From NCBI GenBank assembly GCA_016717855.1, contig JADKEV010000017.1, positions 59,918 to 123,917 of the forward strand: 64,000 bases of DNA, given 5' to 3'. Below are positions 34,626 to 43,419 of the stretch, in pieces. A program made the position numbers and the translations under genes. The notes beneath the pieces were generated by a model. That model made no database searches. It was not told the origin of the DNA and saw nothing but the letters and a program-made list of their open reading frames with translations. The DNA is from Betaproteobacteria bacterium. GTDB lineage: Bacteria > Pseudomonadota > Gammaproteobacteria > Burkholderiales > Casimicrobiaceae. Positions within the stretch are counted from its first letter, which is position 1; every line of letters begins with the position of its first letter.

Positions 34626-35969
34626 TCAATCGGCCGCGGCGAAGATCAGCCCGCGCGCCAGGCCAAGTTGCAGCGACAACGGCTCGCTGCGGGCGCGGAA
34701 TGCCGCCAGCTTGTCGGCGGGAATGGGCAGCGCGGCCGGGAGGACGACCGCGAGAGGGTTGCGCTGCTGATCGCTGATGCGGAATTCGTAGTGCAGATGC
34801 GGCCCCGTTGCCCAGCCTGTCTGTCCGACGTATCCGATCACCTGGCCCTGCTGGACGCGCGCGCCGCGGCGCACGCCCGTCGCAAAACGCGACAAGTGGC
34901 CATAGGCGGTACTGAACGAGCCCTGGTGCCGGAGCAGGATGAAGTTGCCGTAGCCGCCCTGACGGCCGGCGACGTCCACGATGCCATCGCCCGTGGCGCG
35001 TACCGGCGTGCCCGTCGGGGCGCCGAAATCGATGCCCTTGTGCGCGCGCCACGTCTGCATGATCGGATGAAAGCGCGACAGGGAAAAGTGCGAGGTGATC
35101 CGGGAAAACTCCATGGGCGAGCGCAGGAAGGCCTTGCGCAGGTTCTTCCCGTCTTCCGCGTAGTAGCCGCCGGCCGCCTCGCCGCCCTGCGAATCGCCGT
35201 AGTGGAAGGCCCGGAACGTCACGCCCTTGTTTACGAACTCGGCAGCCAGCACGCGGCCGATCCGGATGGGCTCGCCGTCCAGCTCGAGCACTTCGTACGC
35301 AACCGTGAAGCGATCTCCGCGCCGCAGGTCGTGGAAGAAGTCGATGTCACCCGAAAAGATTTCCGCCAGCTGCATGGTCACCGCATCGGGCAAACCCGCC
35401 GCGTCGGCCGCCCCGAACAGCGAACTTCTGATTTCGCCCGAGCGCAGCTGCAGGCGCGTCGCAAACGACGGCGCCACGGTCTGGGCGCGATATCCACCCT
35501 GATCGTTCTGGTCGATCTTCAGCAGCTCGCCATCGCGCGTCAGGTAGCGTAACGCCAGCAGATCGCCGCCTTCGTCGATGCGCACCCGGACACTCTTGCC
35601 CGGCAACAAGCGGTACAGCGGCCGCGCGCCCGGATCCGCGTGCACAAAGCGCTTGACGCCTCCGTCGCGCACGCCCAGCCGCGCCAGCACATCGACCACG
35701 GTGTCCCCGCGCACGATCTTTTCCTCACGCCAGAAATCGAGATCGCCGGATGCGGCGGCCGGGGCCTGCAGCGCGACGGGCACCGCCAGCTCCTGCCGGA
35801 CCAGCTCCGCGGTGACTTCCGGCTGCATCTGCGCAGCGATCGCGATCGCGGCCACGGCCGACAACGCCAGCACGCCGGCCGCGGACAGCAGTCCATGCGC
35901 GCCCCGCGCCGCTTCGGCGACTTGGGCCGCGCGCGTTTGCGCTAGAATGAAGATCTTATTTTTCAGCAA
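34626..35969 (-). CDS. M23 family (LytM-type) murein endopeptidase
   Basis: Periplasmic zinc peptidase cutting peptidoglycan cross-links. About 447 aa: an N-terminal membrane anchor (about 25-48), LysM/OapA-like linker domains, then the M23 domain with HKGIDFGAPTG (HxxxD) and the HLHYEF (HxH) zinc motifs near the end. I chose the TTG at 35969 (LLKNKIFILAQ), because the first upstream ATG (36032) would lie before the likely transcription start. It leads into anmK and is divergent from tyrS, a common betaproteobacterial arrangement. Confidence 0.9.
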   Translation of the reverse strand: MLKNKIFILAQTRAAQVAEAARGAHGLLSAAGVLALSAVAAIAIAAQMQPEVTAELVRQELAVPVALQAPAAASGDLDFWREEKIVRGDTVVDVLARLGVRDGGVKRFVHADPGARPLYRLLPGKSVRVRIDEGGDLLALRYLTRDGELLKIDQNDQGGYRAQTVAPSFATRLQLRSGEIRSSLFGAADAAGLPDAVTMQLAEIFSGDIDFFHDLRRGDRFTVAYEVLELDGEPIRIGRVLAAEFVNKGVTFRAFHYGDSQGGEAAGGYYAEDGKNLRKAFLRSPMEFSRITSHFSLSRFHPIMQTWRAHKGIDFGAPTGTPVRATGDGIVDVAGRQGGYGNFILLRHQGSFSTAYGHLSRFATGVRRGARVQQGQVIGYVGQTGWATGPHLHYEFRISDQQRNPLAVVLPAALPIPADKLAAFRARSEPLSLQLGLARGLIFAAAD

Positions 35970-35996
35970 GTTGTCGGCTTTGCATGGGTTCGCCGG

Positions 35997-36024
35997 ATTG
36001 TAGCAAACCCTCACCCGGCAGCAA
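35997..36024 (-). promoter_or_regulatory. Promoter of the M23-anmK operon
   Basis: Minus strand TTGCTG (36019-36024), a 16-bp spacer and TACAAT (35997-36002). It implies a short leader of about 20 nt to the TTG start. A plus-strand TAGAAT at 35943-35948 may serve divergent tyrS. Confidence 0.6.
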
Positions 36025-36036
36025 GGCCCCATTTAC

Positions 36037-37257
36037 ATGACCCAAGCGCCCACCCCCGAAGAACAGCTGGCCGTGATCCGGCGCGGCGCCGATGAACTCC
36101 TGGTCGAAGCCGAGCTGGTCGAGAAACTCAAGCGTGGGAAGCCGCTGCGCATCAAACTTGGCCTCGATCCGACCGCGCCCGATATCCACATCGGGCATAC
36201 CGTCGTGCTCAACAAGATGCGGCAGATGCAGGACCTGGGCCACCAGGTCATCTTCCTGATCGGTGACTTCACCTCGATGATCGGCGACCCTTCGGGGCGC
36301 AACGCGACGCGCCCGCCGCTGACCCGCGAGCAGATCAAGGCCAATGCCGAGACCTATCACGCGCAAGCCTCGAAGGTGCTGGACCCGGCGCGGACCGAGA
36401 TCCGCTACAACTCGGAATGGAGCGATCCGCTGGGAGCGGCAGGAATGATCAAACTCGCTGCCCGCTACACAGTGGCGCGGATCATGGAACGCGACGACTT
36501 CTCCAAGCGGTTCAAGGCAAACACGCCGATTTCGATCCACGAGTTCCTGTATCCGCTGATGCAGGGCTACGATTCGGTCGCCCTGGAGAGCGACATCGAA
36601 CTGGGCGGGACGGACCAGAAGTTCAATCTGCTGGTCGGGCGCGAACTGCAGAAATCCTGGGGCCAGGAACAGCAATGCATTCTCACGATGCCGTTGCTCG
36701 AGGGCTTGGATGGCGTCGAGAAGATGTCCAAGTCCAAGGGCAATTACATCGCCGTTACCGAGAACGCCAACGACATGTTCGGCAAGACCATGTCGATTTC
36801 TGACGACCTGATGTGGCGGTGGTTCGATCTGCTTTCCTTCCGTTCCCCCGGGGAGATCGCCGGTTTCAAGCGCGAGGTCGCGGCGGGCCGGAATCCCCGC
36901 GACATCAAGGTGCTGCTGGCGCAGGAAATCGTCGCCCGCTTCCATGACCGGGCCGCGGCCGAGCATGCGCTCGCCGAGTTCGAGGCGCGCTTCCGGCAGG
37001 GCGCGCTGCCGGAGGACATGCCCGAGATCATCTTGCACCTCACCGGCGAGGCGATCGGCATCGCGCAGGCGCTGAAACAGGCCGGGCTGGTCGAGAGCAC
37101 GTCGGAAGCATTGCGGCTGATCGACCAGGGCGGACTGAAGCTCGACGGAGAACGGGTCAGCGACAGGGGCCTGACACTGGGCCTGGGTGATATCGTGGTC
37201 GCGCAAGCCGGAAAGCGCCGGTTTGCCCGCATCAGCATTGCGGGACCGGCGACATGA
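36037..37257 (+). CDS. tyrS: Tyrosyl-tRNA synthetase
   Basis: Class Ic synthetase charging tRNA-Tyr. 406 aa. The HIGH variant is DIHIGHTVVL, KMSKS is EKMSKSKGNY, and a C-terminal S4 RNA-binding domain (about 340-400, ALRLIDQGGLKLDGERV) completes it. ELGGTDQKFNLL is the tyrosine-binding region. Length and KMSKS form fit the TyrZ-like clade common in betaproteobacteria. The stop overlaps an ATG of the next gene, whose better start is 18 bp on. Confidence 0.96.
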   Translation: MTQAPTPEEQLAVIRRGADELLVEAELVEKLKRGKPLRIKLGLDPTAPDIHIGHTVVLNKMRQMQDLGHQVIFLIGDFTSMIGDPSGRNATRPPLTREQIKANAETYHAQASKVLDPARTEIRYNSEWSDPLGAAGMIKLAARYTVARIMERDDFSKRFKANTPISIHEFLYPLMQGYDSVALESDIELGGTDQKFNLLVGRELQKSWGQEQQCILTMPLLEGLDGVEKMSKSKGNYIAVTENANDMFGKTMSISDDLMWRWFDLLSFRSPGEIAGFKREVAAGRNPRDIKVLLAQEIVARFHDRAAAEHALAEFEARFRQGALPEDMPEIILHLTGEAIGIAQALKQAGLVESTSEALRLIDQGGLKLDGERVSDRGLTLGLGDIVVAQAGKRRFARISIAGPAT

Positions 37258-37274
37258 TCAAAGGAGTTCCCCGC

Positions 37275-38450
37275 ATGCATCACAATCTTCTGGTCGCGGC
37301 AACCGCGGCGCTCTGCCTCTTCTGCGGCGCCCGCGCGGCGCTCGCGCTGACCTTGACCGTAGCCATCGAACCGCGCTCCGGCAGCGCCAACCAGGCCTTC
37401 GTCAACGACTATCTGCCCATTGCCCGCCACATGGGGTCGGTCCTGGGGCAGCCGGTCAGCGCGGTCCTGACGCGGGAACTCTCGCAGGAGATTGTCGCGA
37501 CACGGTCCGGCAGCCACGACATCATTCTCGGGCCCGCCCATGTGGTCAGCAGCGCGCTGCGCTATGGTTATGTGCCGCTGGCGGCCGTGCCCGGGGAAAC
37601 GAGAATCGTCTTCGTCACGCGGTCGCAGAGCGGGATTCGCTCGCTCGAAGACCTCAAGGGCAAGACGCTGGGGCTCCCCGGTGTCGAGTCGCTCGCGAGT
37701 TTCGTCGCGCTGGGCGAGATGAATGTCCGCAAGCTGCTGGCCAAGGACGCCGGCGTGACGGTCAAGCACTTCCGCACGCACGACGTGGCCTTGTACTCGC
37801 TCGAGCAAAGCTTCGTCGACGCAGTGGCCGTCGATGCCGACCTTGCGCAGGAAGCCGCCAGGAAGTCTGAGTTGACGGTGATCTCCGAAAGCCCGGCGCT
37901 GGTCAAGTTCGGCGTCGCGGTGAACGCCCAGCTCCCGTCCGAGGTGCAGAACAAGTTGCGCGACGCCCTCCTCGGACCCAGGGCGGCGGCCGGATTGCGT
38001 GCGGAGGGCAGCAGCGTGACCACGCTCCGGCCGATGAACGCCGGGGAATTCGCGTACCTGGGAAAGCTGACCTATCTGACGCCGACGTTTCTGCCCGGAG
38101 CCACGGTGGTCAGCGCGGAAAAGGTCGTGGATCTGATGAAGAGCGGCGCCATCATGCTCGACGTGCGAACCGAAGCGGAGTATAGGGCGCGGCACATCGC
38201 CCGCGCGCAGTTCCTGCCCTACGCCGAGCAAAGCAGGAAGGAGGTCGGCTACGATCGCTCCGCAGACAAGTTCGCGCTCTCCGCCGCGGTCACCGACAAG
38301 AACGTGCCGCTGATTTTCGCGTGCAACGGGGAAGAATGCTGGAAGAGCTACAAGGCCGCCACATGGGCGCTGGCCGAAGGGCACAAGACCGTCTACTGGT
38401 TTCGCGGCGGGCTTCCCGAATGGCGAAATCGCCGTTTCCCGACCGAGTAG
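37275..38450 (+). CDS. PhnD-like periplasmic binding protein fused to a rhodanese domain
   Basis: 391 aa. A signal peptide (to ALA about residue 24) is followed by a phosphonate-ABC-type solute-binding domain (about 25-270, with TLTVAIEPRSGSANQAFVND and SLEDLKGKTLGLPGVES), then a rhodanese homology domain (about 280-391) with LDVRTEAEYRARHI and the cysteine loop FACNGEECWKSYKA. The ATG at 37275 has AAAGGAG 9 bp upstream. No permease or ATPase partner is adjacent, so it is more likely a sensor or a sulfur-handling protein than an importer component. It lies convergent to the sox operon, which supports, but does not prove, a role in periplasmic sulfur metabolism. Confidence 0.82.
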   Translation: MHHNLLVAATAALCLFCGARAALALTLTVAIEPRSGSANQAFVNDYLPIARHMGSVLGQPVSAVLTRELSQEIVATRSGSHDIILGPAHVVSSALRYGYVPLAAVPGETRIVFVTRSQSGIRSLEDLKGKTLGLPGVESLASFVALGEMNVRKLLAKDAGVTVKHFRTHDVALYSLEQSFVDAVAVDADLAQEAARKSELTVISESPALVKFGVAVNAQLPSEVQNKLRDALLGPRAAAGLRAEGSSVTTLRPMNAGEFAYLGKLTYLTPTFLPGATVVSAEKVVDLMKSGAIMLDVRTEAEYRARHIARAQFLPYAEQSRKEVGYDRSADKFALSAAVTDKNVPLIFACNGEECWKSYKAATWALAEGHKTVYWFRGGLPEWRNRRFPTE

Positions 38451-38525
38451 GTCGCTTCCTGAAGGCGCGCGCCACCGCCCTGGCGCTGCCGCACCAGCGG
38501 GCACACATGCCGAACCGGCGCAGGC

Positions 38526-38927
38526 CTAGGAGTTCGGAATGAACCGGCCGTCGACCGGAATGCGATAACCGTTGGCCAGCCGGTTCGTCTCGTTGGCCAG
38601 CCCGACCACGGCAATCAATTCATGCAGCATCGCGTCGGTCATGCCCTTGCCGCGCGCCGCCGCCGTGTGCGAGTAAGTGCAGTACTCGCAGTTGTTGGTG
38701 ATCGACACCCCGACGTAGATCATTTCCTTGGTCAGCGGATCGAGCGCGCCGGGCGCCATCACCTGCTTGACGTTTTCCCAGATGCGCCGGAGCGTCGCCG
38801 GATCGTTGGCCAGCACTTTCCAGAAATTGTTGATCCAGTCCGTCTTGCGCGCGGCCATGATTTCGTCGTACACGGCGCGCACTTCGGGCGAGGCTTGTTC
38901 GTATTCGATCATCGGGGCGAGCGACAT
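38526..38927 (-). CDS. Carboxymuconolactone decarboxylase/AhpD-like protein
   Basis: 133 aa, all-helical CMD fold. The AhpD-type redox motif CEYCTYSH (CxxCxxxH) is present, indicating a disulfide-reducing or peroxidase-associated function rather than a true decarboxylase. Last gene of the sox operon, 121 bp past soxB; a thiol-redox role beside SoxYZ is an inference. Confidence 0.85.
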   Translation of the reverse strand: MSLAPMIEYEQASPEVRAVYDEIMAARKTDWINNFWKVLANDPATLRRIWENVKQVMAPGALDPLTKEMIYVGVSITNNCEYCTYSHTAAARGKGMTDAMLHELIAVVGLANETNRLANGYRIPVDGRFIPNS

Positions 38928-39048
38928 GAATGCTCCTGGTCACGGGTGGTTCGGTTGTCGGGGGTTTGCCGCAGGCCACGCGGGGCTCGCGTCACTTCTT
39001 GCGGGTCAGGACGGCCGCTGCATTGCGGGCCAGCGGGGTGCCTCCGCA

Positions 39049-40767
39049 TCATCCGATGCCCGGATTGCCTTCTACGCCACGCAGCTTCGGCAAGTTCAGC
39101 GCCTTCGGCCGCACGACCTTCTCGCTCCGGAGGTAGCCCGCCATCAGGTCCCAGATCGGCTCGCCCCCTGCGGCTTTGGCTTCTTCCGAGACCGGTGCCC
39201 AGCCCGCGACCTTGTACTGGCGGTCCGCGTCCACCGGCTTGCCGTTCAGCGTCATGTCGCCGATACGGGCGCCCATCCGCGCCGTGGGGTCGCACGCGTA
39301 TTGCAGGCCGCCGACTCTGACCATGTCTCCGCCCTGCTGGTAGTAGGGGTCGGGATTGAACAGGTTGTCGGCGACATCCTCGAGCACGGTCTTGATCGTC
39401 GCCCCCGACATCATCGTCACGGTCGTGTACGGATAGGTGATCGCGGTCTGGTCCAGCAGGTGCTCCATCGTGATCGGCTGTCCGGGCAGTATCGAGGTGC
39501 CCCACCGGAATCCGGGCGAGAACGCGATCTCCGCGTCCTTCACCGCCATCAGGCCATCGAGTATCACCTGATCGATGGTGCCGTTGAAATTGCCGCGCCG
39601 GTAAAGCAGCCCCTCGGTCACGGCAAGCTTTTCCGACAATCTGGCCTCGAACGGCGCGCGCGACTTCGCGATTTGTGCGTCCATCGCCGGGTCGGCCGGC
39701 AGCAGGTTGGAGAACACCGGCAGCAGCTTGTAGCGATAGTCTGCGACGGCGCCGCCCTTGATGTCGAGATCGAGCACGGCGAGAAACTTGCCGTTGGATC
39801 CGGCGTTGGTGACCAGCGTCTGCCCGGAGCCGTTCTTGACGATCGTCGGCGCCGGCACGCCGTCGTGCGTGTGCCCGCCGAGTATCGCGGCGATGCCCTG
39901 GACCCTGCCCGCGAGCTTCAGATCGACGTCCATTCCGTTGTGCGAGAGCAGGACCACGGCCTGCGCCCCCTTGCCCCTGACCTCGTCGACGACCTTCTGC
40001 AGCGCCTCCTCCTGGATGCCGAAGCTCCAGTCCGCGACCATGTAGCGTGGATTGGCGATCGGCGTGTAGGGAAAGGCCTGGCCGATGATGGCCACCGGAA
40101 CGCCTCCCAGCTGGCGAATGGTGTACCCGGGGAAGACGGGATCGCCGAAGTCCGTCGTCTTGACGTTCTGCGCCAGGAACTCGATCTTGCCGGCGAAATC
40201 CTTCTCGACGATCTCCTTCACCCGGTCCATGCCCAGTGTGAACTCCCAGTGCCCGGTCATGATGTCCACGCCCAGCAGCTTGGCCGCATCGACCATGTCC
40301 TGGCCTTTGGTCCACAACGCCGGACCGGAACCCTGCCAAGTGTCGCCGCCGTCGAGCAGCAGCGCGCCGGGACGCGAGGCCTTCAGCCGCCTGACCAGCG
40401 TCGCCAAGTGCGCGAATCCGCCCACCTTGCCGTAGCGTTTCGCCGCTTCGGCGAAGTCGAGATACGTGAACGCGTGCGCTTCGATCGAGCCGGGAGCCAG
40501 CTTGAAGGTCCTGAGCAGATGCTCGCCCACCAGGTGCGGCGGCTGGCCCCGGGCGGATGCCAGCCCGAGGTTCACGTCAGGCTCGCGAAAGTGTATCGGC
40601 TTGAGTTGCGCGTGACAGTCGGTGAAATGCAGCAGGTGGACGTTGCCGAAGCGCGGCACGTCGTACAGCCGTTCCGCGGCGGATTGGGCGAACGCCTCAC
40701 CAGGTCCGAACGGCAGACCTGCCGCGGCGGCGGCGGAAAGCAGTTGGAGAAATTCGCGGCGATGCAT
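39049..40767 (-). CDS. soxB: Thiosulfohydrolase SoxB
   Basis: Periplasmic dimanganese enzyme that hydrolyses the terminal sulfone from SoxY-bound cysteine S-thiosulfonate to release sulfate. 572 aa. A Tat-type signal MHRREFLQLLSAAAAA begins the protein. Metallophosphatase-fold motifs are FTDCHAQLKP, LLDGGDTWQGSG, GHWEF, LSHNGMDVD and GGHTHDGVP; the 5'-nucleotidase C-terminal domain follows. Start at 40767, giving the twin-arginine signal. Downstream of soxX by 137 bp. Confidence 0.97.
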   Translation of the reverse strand: MHRREFLQLLSAAAAAGLPFGPGEAFAQSAAERLYDVPRFGNVHLLHFTDCHAQLKPIHFREPDVNLGLASARGQPPHLVGEHLLRTFKLAPGSIEAHAFTYLDFAEAAKRYGKVGGFAHLATLVRRLKASRPGALLLDGGDTWQGSGPALWTKGQDMVDAAKLLGVDIMTGHWEFTLGMDRVKEIVEKDFAGKIEFLAQNVKTTDFGDPVFPGYTIRQLGGVPVAIIGQAFPYTPIANPRYMVADWSFGIQEEALQKVVDEVRGKGAQAVVLLSHNGMDVDLKLAGRVQGIAAILGGHTHDGVPAPTIVKNGSGQTLVTNAGSNGKFLAVLDLDIKGGAVADYRYKLLPVFSNLLPADPAMDAQIAKSRAPFEARLSEKLAVTEGLLYRRGNFNGTIDQVILDGLMAVKDAEIAFSPGFRWGTSILPGQPITMEHLLDQTAITYPYTTVTMMSGATIKTVLEDVADNLFNPDPYYQQGGDMVRVGGLQYACDPTARMGARIGDMTLNGKPVDADRQYKVAGWAPVSEEAKAAGGEPIWDLMAGYLRSEKVVRPKALNLPKLRGVEGNPGIG

Positions 40768-40904
40768 TTGAGTTCCAGATTCCGGGTCAAGGATATCAGC
40801 GTCGAATCGCGGTTTTCGCTCCGGCGCGCCCGGATCAAGGGCCGGCAGGGAACGGCGGCTCGCCGCGACACGCGATCCGCCACTCCCTCTGCCGGCGGTG
40901 CCGC

Positions 40905-41528
40905 CTACTTGTTGACGGGGGATTCCGGGTCGAGCAACAGCGCGACGACATCCTTGATTTGCTGCTCGGTAAGAATGCCGTTGTGCCCGAATCGCGGCAT
41001 GTTTGAACACGCCGAAAACGCATTCGAGTTGTAGACCTTGGCATACGTATACTTGCGGGTTTCCTCCGAGCTGCCGCGCAACTTGCCATAGTTCAACAGC
41101 GTCGGGCCGATGGTGCCGAAAGACAGTTCCTGCTTCGACAACTGGTGGCACGCGTAACAGTTGGCGCCGGACGGACGCGTGGGATCGTCGTTGAACTGCT
41201 TGCCGGCGCCGCTTTGCGCGATCGTCTCGCCGGCCTTCCAGTCGCCCACGAACTTTCCGTCGGCGGGGTAGCGGACTGCCTTCAACTGGCCCTGCTCCAG
41301 CCGCTGCGCGACGTCCTTGGGAACCTTGTCGGGCGTCCCGTACAAGCTGCACGCCGCCTGGACCTCGTCCTGGTCGAGCCGGTCGAGCTTGGCCTGGCCT
41401 CGCTCCTTGAACGAGGACTTCATCACCTGAAGCGACTTTTTCGAAACCTCGGCGTCCGACATCATGGTCGCGCAGCCGGCGATGAGTGCCATGGCGGCGA
41501 TAACGGCGAGTATCGTCTTGCGTGTCAT
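40905..41528 (-). CDS. soxX: Sulfur oxidation c-type cytochrome SoxX
   Basis: Small subunit of the SoxAX cytochrome that links thiosulfate to SoxY. 207 aa. One haem-binding CYACH and a Met ligand region (NMPRFGHNG) are seen, and the C-terminus DPESPVNK is typical. The N-terminus carries LIAGC, a lipobox-like site, so it may be lipid-anchored; it is of the longer SoxX form. Spaced 11 bp after soxA. Confidence 0.95.
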   Translation of the reverse strand: MTRKTILAVIAAMALIAGCATMMSDAEVSKKSLQVMKSSFKERGQAKLDRLDQDEVQAACSLYGTPDKVPKDVAQRLEQGQLKAVRYPADGKFVGDWKAGETIAQSGAGKQFNDDPTRPSGANCYACHQLSKQELSFGTIGPTLLNYGKLRGSSEETRKYTYAKVYNSNAFSACSNMPRFGHNGILTEQQIKDVVALLLDPESPVNK

Positions 41529-41539
41529 CGTGGCTCTCC

Positions 41540-42373
41540 TTAGCGCTTGATGGCCGGGGCGTTGAACTTGCCGCCGTTGGCGTTCCGCGCCAGAAATAAA
41601 GTCAGCGCGATCGACCCGTCCGACGTGAACTCCAGTTCGGGAAAGCGCTGCTGGCGGAAGCAGTCATACAGGCGCCATTGGAATGTCCGCAATTCTCCCT
41701 GGGACACCCGGTAGGCGGGCCACGTCGTGTACGCGCGTTGCGCGTCGCCGGGCTCCAGCAGGTTGGGCAGGTCCTGCAGGCGAATACGCTTGTTAGATTC
41801 GCCGTGGCATGTCGCGCAGGCGAAGTCATGCGGGCCGCCGCGGTGGAAGAACATGGATCTTCCGATCTGGAATGCCTCTTGTTCCTTCGGGTGCGTGATT
41901 CCGACATTCATCGGCACGCCCTTGGACTCCGCCGTGATGAACGCGACCAACGCCTCCATGTCGGACTTGCGGTCGGTGCCATTGCCGAAAGGCTGCTTTT
42001 TCGCGTCGGCGAGCGAGAAGCCCTGCAGCGTGACCATGCAGTGCACGAGGCGCGTTTCGAGGTCCATCACCCGGTCGGCATCGGCGAAGTAACGGGGCAT
42101 CGCCGCATAGGCGCCCTTGACCATGCCAGACCCGAGCCCGAGATCGCAGCCCTCGAGCGACACCCCCTTCGGGCCGCGCTTCGTTTTCCACAGCGTCTCG
42201 CCGCGCAACTCCCACAACTCGGCCGGATTGCCGTCCTGCAGCAACTCGCGGTAACGGGCGATGTCCTCCACCGCCGTTCTCTGCTGTGCGCCCGCCATCT
42301 GCGCAATGCTGGCCGCGAACACCGCCGCAACCGTGATTGCGCTCCAACCCGCCCACTTCCGGGATTCTTCCAT
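41540..42373 (-). CDS. soxA: L-cysteine S-thiosulfotransferase subunit SoxA
   Basis: Catalytic subunit of SoxAX, oxidatively joining thiosulfate to the SoxY cysteine in the periplasm. 277 aa with a signal peptide (about 1-29). A single CxxCH (CATCHGE) is present, while the first haem site is replaced by isolated cysteines (EGCDLG, VHCMV), so this is a monohaem SoxA. The likely modified haem-ligand cysteine is in DCFRQQRFP. The ATG at 42373 has AGGAGGA upstream, preferred over an extension to 42448 that would overlap soxZ. Confidence 0.96.
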   Translation of the reverse strand: MEESRKWAGWSAITVAAVFAASIAQMAGAQQRTAVEDIARYRELLQDGNPAELWELRGETLWKTKRGPKGVSLEGCDLGLGSGMVKGAYAAMPRYFADADRVMDLETRLVHCMVTLQGFSLADAKKQPFGNGTDRKSDMEALVAFITAESKGVPMNVGITHPKEQEAFQIGRSMFFHRGGPHDFACATCHGESNKRIRLQDLPNLLEPGDAQRAYTTWPAYRVSQGELRTFQWRLYDCFRQQRFPELEFTSDGSIALTLFLARNANGGKFNAPAIKR

Positions 42374-42437
42374 TTGCTTCCTCCTAAAACGGTGCGCCAG
42401 TGACGCGGGGATCGCGGGCTCCAGGGCCCGTCTCGAC

Positions 42438-42749
42438 TTACGAAACAACTACTTCGTCGGTCCTCTTTTCTCCCTTGTTGTCGGTCCACGTGATCTGGAC
42501 CTTGTCGCCTTTGGCGCCGCCCTTGAACTTGAACGAGAGGAACGGGTTCTTCGACACCGCAGGACCCCATTGCGCGGACAGCACGGGCTTGCCGTTGTTG
42601 GTTGCGGTGACTTGCTGGATGTGCCAAGCCGGAATGGTCTTGCCCGCCGCATCCTTGCGCTGGCCGGTTTCCATTTCGTGCTGCATGAGCACCCTTACTT
42701 CGACCGTGTCGCCCTGCAGGGTGGCGCGGATTTTCATCGGATCTGCCAT
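42438..42749 (-). CDS. soxZ: Thiosulfate-oxidation carrier subunit SoxZ
   Basis: 103 aa, immunoglobulin-like fold partner of SoxY. MKIRATLQGDTVEVRVLMQHEMETG is the family N-terminus. No signal peptide; exported with SoxY by the Tat route in characterised systems. Between soxY and soxA. Confidence 0.97.
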   Translation of the reverse strand: MADPMKIRATLQGDTVEVRVLMQHEMETGQRKDAAGKTIPAWHIQQVTATNNGKPVLSAQWGPAVSKNPFLSFKFKGGAKGDKVQITWTDNKGEKRTDEVVVS

Positions 42750-42800
42750 GTCTGTTCCTTTCTGTGGGTCGCGTTTGCCGGAAGCCGCGCGGAGGGCGGC

Positions 42801-43268
42801 TCAGCCCCCGCAGCCGCCCAGCGTGACCTTGACTTCCTTGCTGGCCATGAAATACTTTCCATCCGCCTTGACCAGCGCGACCACATTCGAGGTCTGACCC
42901 ATTTTCACGCGCGTTCCGACGTTGGGGTCGGTGCCGGCCGGTATCATGAAACTGGCCGCGAGCAGGTTGGGGTTCTTGTCGATCAGGATGGCGATGGATT
43001 CGGTCTTCGGGATCGCGCTGGCCACCGCCACCGGCACGACCGCGCCGTTCTCTGCGATGTCGGGCGCCGTGATGGTGATGTCCTTGCTCTCCGCCGCGGT
43101 GGTCCCGCCCAGTGCCTTGAGCGTGTCCTGCAACGAACGTGTCTCGAAGGCGGCCTTCCAGTCCTGGGCCAGGGCGTCCCCCGGACTGATCAGTCCGGCG
43201 GCGATCAGCGCCCCCAGCGTGCCGAGTCCTGCGCCCGTCTGCAATGCCTTTCTGCGTCTGTGGTTCAT
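42801..43268 (-). CDS. soxY: Sulfur carrier protein SoxY
   Basis: 155 aa. Twin-arginine signal MNHRRRKALQTGAG and the C-terminal swinging arm GGCGG, whose Cys carries the sulfur intermediates. First gene of the soxYZAXB unit, preceded by a three-box repeat array. The start follows GGAGAGAACG. Confidence 0.97.
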   Translation of the reverse strand: MNHRRRKALQTGAGLGTLGALIAAGLISPGDALAQDWKAAFETRSLQDTLKALGGTTAAESKDITITAPDIAENGAVVPVAVASAIPKTESIAILIDKNPNLLAASFMIPAGTDPNVGTRVKMGQTSNVVALVKADGKYFMASKEVKVTLGGCGG

Positions 43269-43310
43269 CGTTCTCTCCTGCGGAAAAATCGGTCGGGCAA
43301 CTCTAGCCCG

Positions 43311-43369
43311 TGTGGGTTACTCCGTCACTAACTCTTGTGGGCTATTTTGCCACTAACTCTTGTGGGCTA
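43311..43369 (-). promoter_or_regulatory. Three 25-bp-spaced boxes upstream of soxY (putative operator array)
   Basis: On the minus strand TAGCCCACA (43361-43369), TAGCCCACA (43336-43344) and TAACCCACA (43311-43319) recur with an exact 25-bp period; the two distal copies share 19 bp (tagcccacaagagttagtg). They lie 43-101 bp before the soxY start, where SoxR-type or other regulators would act. A TAGAGT -10-like element follows the proximal box. Regulator identity is inference. Confidence 0.6.
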
Positions 43370-43419
43370 CCCGGCAGGCATTTTACGCCCGGCTTCCGCA
43401 GTGCCCGTCCGCGGAAGCC

